A DNA stretch of 64,000 nucleotides from Pogostemon cablin (Eukaryota > Streptophyta > Magnoliopsida > Lamiales > Lamiaceae): NCBI GenBank assembly GCA_023678885.1, contig CM042985.1, positions 19,322,465 through 19,386,464 of the forward strand, given 5' to 3'. The notes under the pieces are model-generated. The model was not told the DNA's origin and searched no databases. It worked only from the letters and a program-made list of their open reading frames with translations. Below, piece by piece: positions 55,596 to 64,000 of the stretch. Numbering within the stretch: position 1 is the first letter of the stretch; each line of letters begins with the position of its first letter. The translations under genes were made by a program, and so were the position numbers.

Positions 55596-55723
55596 GTGCA
55601 CGGCAGGGGCAGTGCGCGGTAGGCGTGGTGCACAACAGGAATAGTGCGCGGTAGGCGTGGTCCACGACAGGAGTAGTGCGCGATAGGCGTGGTGCACGGC
55701 AGGTGCAGTGTGCGACTTTATAC
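55596..55723 (+). repeat. 32-bp tandem repeat, about four units
   Basis: Unit starts at 55596, 55628, 55660 and 55692, each of the type GTGCACGGCAGGGGCAGTGC then GCGGTAGGCGTG. More diverged 16-base half-units continue on both sides to about 56100. Confidence 0.88.
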
Positions 55724-56500
55724 ACGACATTGGCACGTGGCAGGCGTAGCGCGTGACTTCACGCACGAAGTTGGCGCACTGCAGGCGTAGCGCATGACTT
55801 ACGCATGATGTTGACGCACGGAAGGCATAGCGTGCGGAAGTGTTGGTGCACGGCTCGGAGGCTTTGCACACGGCAAGTGCAGTATGCGGATGCTCGTGGT
55901 GCATGGTGGGAGCCGTGTGCGGTAGGCATTGGCGCATGGCAGGTGCAGTGCGCGGGAGGCTTGGCGTGCGAGAATTATTGACAAGATCATGATGCACGGC
56001 AAACTCAGTGTGCAGAAGGCTTGGCATACGACGGGCGTATCACGCGGAAGACATAACGCACTGCGAGCATAGTGTGCAAAAGTTTTTATGCACGGATGCG
56101 GTCGTGTGACTGGCGTGGGGCACAGGGAACAACACACGATGGAGGAGTCATGGAGATGCTTTCCGTCGGGCAACCGGGCACGTTTTCAGCATTTTATTTC
56201 GTGAAATATAACTATATTAATTGATTTAATTATCTTTTATTATTATATATGTATATGCATGTTCTATTTGATTTACATCATTAAAAATAAGCATGCTAGG
56301 TTGTATATTTTATTTAGTATATTATATGCATGTATCGCTGAAGTGTTGGACAAGAAATCCCAATTTTGTCAAATTAATTCCTAATATATAACTGCCATAA
56401 TAGATAGTCCATTATTGTTATATATGGATGTCAAATTAATTCTTAATATATTAATGTTATAATTGATTTAATTGGCAATTATTATTATATACGGTTGCAT

Positions 56501-56703
56501 GTCGATATCGATGATTTTAATAATTTGGACGATATCGACAGTCGATATCGATAGTTTCAAAATTTTGATAATTTGAAAAATTTTGAAAATCTTATAATCT
56601 GGTCGATATCGATGATTTTAATAATCTGGATGATATCGACGGTCGATATCGATGGCTTCGAAAATTTGATAATCTGAATGTTTTTGAAAATTTGATAATC
56701 TGG
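56501..56703 (+). repeat. 101-bp tandem duplication rich in GATATCGA palindromes
   Basis: Copies start at 56501 and 56602, both GTCGATATCGATGATTTTAA. Each has three GATATC-centred palindromes (GTCGATATCGAT, GATATCGAC, GTCGATATCGAT) and then a TTTTGAAAAT-rich tail. Confidence 0.88.
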
Positions 56704-57577
56704 AGGTCTTTGACGACATTCGTGCTTGGTGGCGTACAATCGAATTCGCTGATATATAACTGTTCATAATTTGATTTGACTATCTGATTATTGTTATATA
56801 TGTTTGCATGATTATTTGTGATTTACTGCCTTAATTGGCGCAATAGGAGCATGCTAGGATTGCTATTTTATTCTTGAATATTATATGCATGTAAAAACCC
56901 TTTGTGTTAAATTACTAAGTGGGAGAAGGAATTGGTAAATAATTCATGTGGCCTCCATTATTGGTTTGTAAGTGATGTGAGTAAACTTGCGTGTTGGCAA
57001 TATGACTTCCTCCCTAACAGATGAGTTTATTCACAAATAACTGGTACAGACTTCATTAAATAATTATTGTTCGTAATGTGGCATATTAACTTGCATGTTG
57101 GCATAGACCTTCCTCCCTAACGGATGAGTTTATGTGCGGTTCACTGGTACAAACATATAATTGATGATTGTAGGAAGTTATCTGAGCGCGTGTGTACTTC
57201 TCCAACTATAAGGCGCACAAGCTCGCGCAATGGACATGGGATCAAATAATGGTGTACACTTAGGTGCAAATAATAAGTATCCTCCCCAATGGAGTCACTG
57301 CTATTATTTGCATGGCTAAAGAGGAACTAACTATTAATTATTTTGTCATTAAGTTAGGTTGAAAAATAAAATTAATGGGTAAAATCTTCTCTTGTAAATG
57401 TTCGAGTTTGTAAACGTCTACACTAACGTGACTTGCAGACTCACGGTGTTTGAGATGTCGGTAAATTTTATTTTATATTATTTTGAGGGAATCAATATAA
57501 ATTGATAAATTCAAAGATTTGATCGGTGTATTTATTTATGATTCTCTGATTTTTTAAAATGTTTTATCTCGCTTATT

Positions 57578-57829
57578 ATTTACTAAAAGAAAACATATTT
57601 ACTTGTCCAAAACTAGATGATTAGAAAGGAATCTTGGTTTTAAATTTTACTGCTTAGGAAAATTAAAATATGTTCTCACTAAGGATGTCCTGTGATGCCT
57701 TTTATTTACTAAAAGAAAACATATTTACTTGTCCAAAACTAGATGATTAGAAAGGAATCTTGGTTTTAAATTTTACTGCTTAGGAAAATTAAAATATGTT
57801 CTCACTAAGGATGTCCTGTGATGCCTATT
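57578..57829 (+). repeat. 126-bp perfect tandem duplication
   Basis: ATTTACTAAAAGAAAACATA at 57578 recurs at 57704 and stays identical through GATGTCCTGTGATGCCT. This is a recent event in the C3 lineage, absent from C1 at the equivalent place (13425-13530). Confidence 0.93.
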
Positions 57830-58530
57830 AATTAAAGTCTATTGTGGAGAGGTGAGAGGTTCATAGAAATATGATGGTCTCATGGGACTCTTTGGATACA
57901 TGAGTAAGGTTAAAAGGTAGGAGGTCATGGTTGAATTGATGAATGAATTGGAAAACATTGAGAAAAATTGAAAGGGAAACCTAGGTCAATTTTATGCTCC
58001 ATAATTTGCCTGGATGTTTTGAGCAAGTTCTACCTAAAACACGAGAGGTAGTATATGATTGGGAACTTCTGACAAAACATGTGGCGGAAGAAATCTAATT
58101 TCATCAAGATATAAACAAGGTTAATGTCTCATTCACTAGTTGATGAAGCATGATTAGGGATGGCATCTACTGACACGTTGTGTGTAAATACCGGAATCAC
58201 TAAATATCTACAATTAAGTGATGATGAGATTATTATAGACATGTGTAAAACTACAAGAGTAGTGACTGTTGCAGTGGGAGTTGTTTATTTATCTAGGGAT
58301 AGGAATAAACATTTGATTATGAGAAATTATCATTACGTACATTTTCATAGAAATAATTTGATTTCAGTTTCTATGCATTTACGGATGGATACTCTATTTC
58401 ATTTAAATGACATGGTCATATTAATGAGGAATAAAGTTGTAATCTATTGAGGTACATTGGTGGATAATTTGTACACTCTTAAATAATGTTTATCCCATGG
58501 ATGCAACGAATTGAAATTAAAAACGCGTCT
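57830..58530 (+). pseudogene. C3 gag and protease remnants
   Basis: Gag matches C1 at 'VMVELMNELENIE' (57925-57965). The stretch 58160-58450 is open for 96 codons and carries the region after the protease active site (TDTLCVNTGITKYLQLSDDE, VVTVAVGVVYLS) into the pre-integrase 'RNNLISVSMHLRMDTLFHL'. Stops follow. The catalytic DSGA motif is not readable. Confidence 0.72.
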
Positions 58531-58800
58531 TCTAAACCTAATAAGAAAGGACTCTTATGGAAGTGGTTAGATAGATGATGAGTTATTTGAAATTATTAAA
58601 TTCATTTTATGGATATGCCCTAAGAAACAGTATTTCGTATGAATGCATGTCTGTTTGAAGGATATCCTAGAAAAATGAAGGGTGATTTATTTAGTCCAAA
58701 AGATCAGAGGGTGATTGTTAACACAAACACTAGATTTTTGGAAAGGGATTATGTAACAAATCATAAACCTATGTATAAGTTGTTCTAAAAGATGTGAGAA
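58531..58800 (+). pseudogene. C3 integrase remnant with large deletion
   Basis: Pre-integrase sequence 'cttctaaacctaataagaaa' joins directly to 'ggactcttatggaagtggtt'. In C1 these are separated by about 525 bases (14240-14765) holding the zinc finger and catalytic core. The remainder has the C-terminal 'VNTNTRFLERDYV' block. Confidence 0.8.
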
Positions 58801-59256
58801 GGGAAACACTAAGTAATAGTACCAATTGTAAAAGAGGAGATACCACAAGGTAAGCTGCATCACGTGTCACTTCTGATACAAAATTGTATGTAGTGCCTTG
58901 TCGTAGTGGGAGGATTTTTTTGCAACCTGATAGATATATGTTTTGGGAGAGTCGTGAGACTTGGTCCCTAGTAAACATGAAATTGACCAACGGATACGAC
59001 GAAACACTACAAGATAGAAATGCGATATCTTAACAAGATGTAATGAATTCTGGAATAGGGTCTACGGTTTCTAAATCAAATCTGGGAACTTGTAGAACTA
59101 CCAAATGGTGTAAAAGCCATTGGAAGTGGTTATACTAAATAAAAGCGGATCAAACAGTAAGGTTAAAATCTTGAAAGCAAAGCTTGTTGCGAAAAGGTAT
59201 ACTAAAAAAGAAAGGGTTTGATTATGAGAAAATCTGTTCGCCTGTAGCTATGCCTA

Positions 59257-60504
59257 TGTCACGACCCACTTTTTCACCACTAATAATAAACAATAATAAA
59301 TATTCATTTTTCTTCACTTTTATACAATACAACAGTTCATTACACCGGCCCGGCCAACAGGTCGTCATCCATGTATACAACTCTCAGGATCTGACGGTAC
59401 CCAACCACGCTTCCGCTGCGCAACTCACCTACAATGCATAAACTAATGAGACAAAAATCTCAGTAAGTAGAAATCATGCATGACAATGCATGAAAATGCA
59501 TTTATTTCCTAATATACTAATTGGTCTCTTTTATTTTAAAAACTGTTCACGTTGCGGGATCCCCACGACACACTTATGATATGCACCCCAAATGAGCTCA
59601 ATTGGGACGATTTTTCCGAACCCCGACAGAGATGCATATATAGTGGCCGCACACACCATTAGTATCTTATTAATATTGGGGAAAACACTTTTCATGACTA
59701 TGCGTGGTATGCAAACAGGGCAATTAAATATGCATCATAACCCATTTAACACATCAACATTTGATCACAAATAATTCATGACATAACAATCACAAATAAA
59801 TCACACAACAGCCTGTTTATGCACTGTAGTTGGACCTCTACTTACTTGAACTCCGACAATAATAACACTATAAACCCGTGAAAATCTGTAATTAATTCCT
59901 TCCTTCCCGCTCCGGCACGAACCCTTCCCTCTCTCTCAAAATTTATCTCAATTAGTGCTGCTTTCTCACCAATTAACCCCTACGGGGTTTATATAGATGG
60001 CCAAGTTTGATGTAAATAGACAATTATCAACCTAATCAACTACTTATTATTTTATTCATACAAATAGTTAATATATATATATATATACACAAGCATGGGT
60101 GGGGTCCTTTTAACTAGCCCACATAACTAGCCCACTGCCTATTTCTTTATTTATTTTTATTATTATATTATTGTTAATATTATATGAATATTTACTTAAT
60201 ATTTATACTACTTCAACCACTAAAATTGATGGTGATGGGTAGGGGTCCGAACGATCACTCCTCAAAACTTATCATACCATCAAAGTTACTATATTAGATG
60301 GTAACAAAGTTAATAAATAATAAATAATATATTTATTCAAATTAATGCACGTAAATATTTATGCACACATATATTCACATATTGTCACCATTATTATCAC
60401 GGATGTCTCAAATAAAATATAAATAAAATATAGAAATAATTACCACATAATTATAAAATGCGTAAAATACAAATTATAAAATAAAGAATTTTTCGGGTAT
60501 TACA
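59257..60504 (-). repeat. D 3' LTR
   Basis: 1,248 bases, TGTCACGACCCAC to GGGTATTACA. It contains a 12-base extra AAATAAAATATA segment near 60420 and a longer (AT)n than the partner. A sense-strand TATA box (TATATAAA) lies near 59988-59996. Confidence 0.95.
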
Positions 60505-60724
60505 ATCTCCACACCTTATAAGAATTTCGTCCTCGAAATTTAATCCCACTCTACTTCAACATTTTATAATCATCGCATATGAAATAAATGAGACCATAAT
60601 TATGTTAATACAAAATCACATATTTAACATATCATAGAACTTACTGGTCTGGTGGTGTACCAAAGATACCGAGATTGTATACATGGACAGTCTACAAGAC
60701 CATGACCGTGCTCTGATACCATTC
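60505..60724 (-). other. D interior: PPT and PBS only
   Basis: Sense strand: PBS complement region (plus GTGCTCTGATACCA, 60709-60722), about 150 bases of unknown sequence, then AAATTTCGAGGACGAAATTC and the purine-rich AAGGTGTGGAGATT before the 3' LTR. The phrase TTTCGAGGACGAAATTC is the usual end of Tekay/Del-type elements, just after integrase. Confidence 0.88.
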
Positions 60725-61958
60725 TGTCACGACCCACTTTTTCACCACTAATAATAAACAATAATAAATATTCATTTTTCTTCACTTTTATACAATACAA
60801 CAGTTCATTACACCGGCCCGGCCAACAGGTCGTCATCCATGTATACAACTCTCAGGATCTGACGGTACCCAACCACGCTTCCGCTGCGCAACTCACCTAC
60901 AATGCATAAACTAATGAGACAAAAATCTCAGTAAGTAGAAATCATGCATGACAATGCATGAAAATGCATTTATTTCCTAATATACTAATTGGTCTCTTTT
61001 ATTTTAAAAACTGTTCACGTTGCGGGATCCCCACGACACACTTATGATATGCACCCCAAATGAGCTCAATTGGGACGATTTTTCCGAACCCCGACAGAGA
61101 TGCATATATAGTGGCCGCACACACCATTAGTATCTTATTAATATTGGGGAAAACACTTTTCATGACTATGCGTGGTATGCAAACAGGGCAATTAAATATG
61201 CATCATAACCCATTTAACACATCAACATTTGATCACAAATAATTCATGACATAACAATCACAAATAAATCACACAACAGCCTGTTTATGCACTGTAGTTG
61301 GACCTCTACTTACTTGAACTCCGACAATAATAACACTATAAACCCGTGAAAATCTGTAATTAATTCCTTCCTTCCCGCTCCGGCACGAACCCTTCCCTCT
61401 CTCTCAAAATTTCTCTCAATTAGTGCTGCTTTCTCACCAATTAACCCCTACGGGGTTTATATAGATGGCCAAGTTTGATGTAAATAGACAATTATCAACC
61501 TAATCAACTACTTATTATTTTATTCATACAAATAGTTAATATATATATATACACAAGCATGGGTGGGGGTCCTTTTAACTAGCCCACATAACTAGCCCAC
61601 TGCCTATTTCTTTATTTATTTTTATTATTATATTATTGTTAATATTATATGAATATTTACTTAATATTTATACTACTTCAACCACTAAAATTGATGGTGA
61701 TGGGTAGGGGTCCGAACGATCACTCCTCAAAACTTATCATACCATCAAAGTTACTATATTAGATGGTAACAAAGTTAATAAATAATAAATAATATATTTA
61801 TCCAAATTAATGCACGTAAATATTTATGCACACATATATTCACATATTGTCACCATTATTATCACGGATGTCTCAAATAAAATATAGAAATAATTATCAC
61901 ATAATTATAAAATGCGTAAAATACAAATTATAAAATAAAGAATTTTTCGGGTATCACA
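60725..61958 (-). repeat. D 5' LTR
   Basis: 1,234 bases, TGTCACGACCCAC to GGGTATCACA, nearly identical to the other LTR. Confidence 0.95.
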
Positions 61959-63241
61959 GCCTATGTCGATCCAGACTCTTTTATCTGTTGCTACTCATAT
62001 GAAATATGAGGGATAATAAATAGATGTCAAGACAACTTTCCTGATTAGAAGTCTTGAGGAAAACATCTATGTGGAGCAACCAGAATGATTCATTGCAAAG
62101 GGCTAAGAGCATTTTGTGTGGAAGCTTAAAAGTATTCATCGATGAACTAAAGCAAGCTGCAAGAACATGAAACATTTGTTTTGATGAGGAAATCCAGGCA
62201 TATGGATTTATTCAATACGAGGATATGTCTTGTGTATTGAAAAGAGTGACAGAAATGTGGTGGTATTTCTTGTACTGTACGTTCATGATATATTGTTCAT
62301 TGGAGACAATGAAAAAGTATTATCGGACTTATGGGTGTTTGGTTGATAAAGAAGTATGAAATGAAGGACTTAAAAAAATCAAAATGTATCCTTTTGATCA
62401 TGGTAATATAGATCACAAGAAAGGATGTTATGCTTGTCTCAAGCTTCATGAAATGATACAATCCTTACTTGTTTTAGTGACTTTATCTAAGAAAATGTGT
62501 GTTGATGCAAAAGAAGATAAAGGAGATAAAAGTGGTTCCTTATGCTTCGGCGAATAAGGAAGCTTAATATAAGGAATGCTACGCACGAGATCGGATATCT
62601 GTTTTACCGAAGGCATAGTCAGTGAGTATCAAGGTAACCCAAAACAAGAATGATAAACTTTGGTAAGACATATACTTATGTACCTGAAAAGGACCAGAAA
62701 TTATATGTGGACTTACCAAACAGATTCACTGCTTTTTATGGGTTACATAGATTTAGATTTTTCAAATCAGATAGGGATGGCAGTAAATCCACCTCAAAGA
62801 TTGTGTGTTTAATTTTAGGAAGTAGAGTCATAATGTGGAGGAGTGTCATAGAAATATATTTCGGACTCCACCATGGAAAGATGATAAATTGGAGCCTCTG
62901 AGGTAGCCAAAGTATCTGTATGACTCTAGAAACTTCGTGATGGACTTCGAAGTATTTCTATGTTTGCCCAAAGTTATCATAATTTATTGTAATAATAATG
63001 GTGCAGTTGCAAACTTGAAGGAATCATGAGCCCATAAGGTAATTAAACACATGGAGCGCGAGTACCACCTGTTACGAGAAATCGTATGATGAGGAGAAGG
63101 TTGTTGTCACCAAGATTGCATCGGATGATGACCTAGTAAATCTATTTACAAGTACCTTAAGGTGAGAGCTTTTAATGGTCGTGTAGTGGGAGTGGAAATC
63201 AGATGTATGGCAGAAGACATGACAACATAGTCTTTTAGTAT

Positions 63242-63252
63242 AAGTGGGAGAT
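63242..63252 (+). promoter_or_regulatory. C3 polypurine tract
   Basis: AAGTGGGAGAT immediately before the right LTR. Confidence 0.85.
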
Positions 63253-64000
63253 TGTTGGATTATATACTAAAAGTCCAGATTTTGGTATGAACAATGTTAT
63301 AACAATTTATTTGAAATGAGAATCATATGATCAAATGATTGCGTCTTATAATTTATTTATATGCACGATGCAATAGTCCATATACTTTATACTGTAGATA
63401 ATATATTGTGCGACAACACGAGGAAGATCATATTATCGGTTTCCTTATAAAGTATAAATAGATGCTCACAACCAAGATAGACGAGGAATCTCTATTGGGA
63501 TAGTTGTAGTGTGATTTGCCATTAGTTTGTCTTGACTATAGAATCACATTAGTGCACTTCATGTGTATTGAGCGGGATCGCTTGAGATCGTTCGACTTAT
63601 ACTGACTTATAAGAGAACTTGATCTTAGTTATTATGGATGTTAGTTTTCTTAATCTCTATACAATAACCTCGACACGTAAGGCAATATGTATTTCTTTAA
63701 TTCATCAATGGATGAGATTTACATGTATTAAATCAACAAACTCGATGAGTTGGTAAATAGTGCTTTCTCTATAGTGTGATATTGATTGTAGAAGGAATCT
63801 GTGTCCGACATAGGATGATGATGTCCCCTTGAGGAGCTCATAAGGATTATCATGTAAACCCTGCAGGTGGATTTATTCCGGCACGATAATGAGGTTGAGT
63901 GGTACTGCTCTCGGATGAGATATTAATTAATAGAGTTGTCAGTAACTTAATTAATTAATGGACATTGTATATCTTAAACATGGGGAGACTAACGGGCTCA
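63253..64000 (+). repeat. C3 3' LTR, cut by window edge
   Basis: Begins TGTTGGATTATATACTAAAA and follows the C3 5' LTR closely for 748 bases up to the edge (GGGGAGACTAACGGGCTCA). Confidence 0.92.

Larger units (their letters stand above)
55342..56740 (+). other. C3 leader, GC-rich repetitive half
   Basis: From 55380 to 56170 the DNA is GC-rich, with alternating GTGCACGGCAGG and GTGCGCGGTAGGCG words. Long minus-strand ORFs here (55348-56173) are compositional artefacts of the repeats. The leader then turns AT-rich and includes the GATATC duplication. Confidence 0.65.
59257..61958 (-). mobile_element. D: short-interior chromovirus-like (Tekay/Del-type) element, very young
   Basis: LTRs 59257-60504 and 60725-61958 flank only 220 bases. 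GCCTA at 59252-59256 and 61959-61963 is an exact target duplication. On the sense strand (minus) the LTR starts TGTGATACCCGAAAAATTC, a Tekay/Del-type start, and the PBS TGGTATCAGAGCAC follows the 5' LTR. I count four substitutions and three small indels between the LTRs. With no ORF it is non-autonomous; the interior looks like the two ends of a larger chromovirus joined. Confidence 0.95.
59090..63241 (+). pseudogene. C3 RT and RNase H, split by D (59257-61963 excluded)
   Basis: RT starts near 59100 and is cut by D right after 'PVAMP' (59240-59256). It resumes at 61964 with 'IQTLLSVATHMKYE' and includes 'DVKTTFLI.SLEENIYVEQPE' (62025-62085). The catalytic region near 62265-62300 reads 'FLVLYVHDILFIGD' across shifts, so the YVDD motif has His for the first Asp. 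RNase H runs to the PPT, with an 83-codon open stretch at 62650-62901. Confidence 0.8.
53418..64000 (+). mobile_element. C3: Ty1/copia retrotransposon, right LTR cut by window edge
   Basis: The left LTR (53418-54799), initiator-Met PBS, long leader, gag/protease, RT and RNase H remnants, PPT (63242-63252) and right LTR (from 63253) are all in plus orientation. It is inserted in C2 and itself contains a TRIM and element D. Compared with C1 it lacks most of integrase. Its frames are broken throughout. Confidence 0.92.

Noticed and set aside
55348..56173. Long overlapping minus-strand ORFs rich in Cys, His, Pro and Arg
   Set aside because: They arise from the GC-rich tandem repeats of the C3 leader and have no recognisable domain.
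56501..56703. A second CACTA end suggested by GATATCGA palindromes
   Set aside because: No CACTA terminus or terminal inverted repeat is nearby and the block lies within a copia leader.
59592..61242. Two identical 60-codon ORFs (59592-59774 and 61060-61242)
   Set aside because: They are the same position in the two LTRs of D and antisense to the element; identity reflects LTR duplication, not a gene family.

Overview
This window looks like repeat-rich intergenic DNA from a flowering plant, probably a eudicot. I found no intact host gene. Most of it is plant LTR retrotransposons stacked inside one another. The evidence is primer-binding sites (PBS) matching plant tRNA-Asp or initiator tRNA-Met, polypurine tracts (PPT), TG...CA long terminal repeats (LTRs), and decayed gag-pol frames of Ty3/gypsy and Ty1/copia type. 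A CACTA DNA transposon in the middle carries pieces of at least three recognisable plant genes.

Left third (1-35059). E1, an Athila-type Ty3/gypsy element on the minus strand, enters from the left edge and ends at 7686. It sits in the LTR of an older plus-strand element H (7687-33470), of which an LTR remnant, a gag-like frame, a 3' untranslated stretch and a PPT remain. H was hit twice. A Ty1/copia element C1 (8792-17987, target-site duplication TCATC) itself carries a solo gypsy LTR G2 (10069-11620). A complete 14.2 kb Athila-type element A (18944-33118, minus, duplication GAGCA) has both LTRs, a perfect tRNA-Asp PBS, gag, protease, RT/RNase H, integrase, a spliced third ORF and a PPT. Its reading frames are broken by a few stops and frameshifts. 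A solo LTR B (33471-35059), related to the LTRs of A, abuts the PPT of H.

Middle (35060-47961). A long LTR-like stretch, probably chromoviral (about 35413-45499), ends at an initiator-Met PBS. It is split by a hAT-like non-autonomous element (37515-43658), which in turn contains the 5.0 kb CACTA element (38271-43270, duplication AAT). The CACTA has arrays of 31-bp palindromes near its ends and minus-strand exon fragments resembling an FKF1/ZTL-type LOV domain, the DNA polymerase alpha catalytic subunit, and RHD3. A solo gypsy LTR S follows (46133-47961).

Right third (47962-64000). Ty1/copia element C2 (minus) is interrupted by its relative C3 (plus, 53418 to beyond the edge). C3 has collected a 418-bp TRIM (54924-55341) and a very young element D (59257-61958, duplication GCCTA) whose two 1.24 kb LTRs flank only 220 bp. 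Several local tandem duplications and a deletion across integrase also mark C3.

Inferred order: H before C1 and A; C1 before G2; C2 before C3; C3 before D and the TRIM; hAT-like before CACTA. D is the youngest by LTR identity. A pattern worth following is the clustered inverted-repeat array in A (arms GGTTCGACC and GGTCGAACC), present in the LTRs, between gag and protease, and between integrase and the third ORF. LTR B carries a paired-change variant of the same arms.
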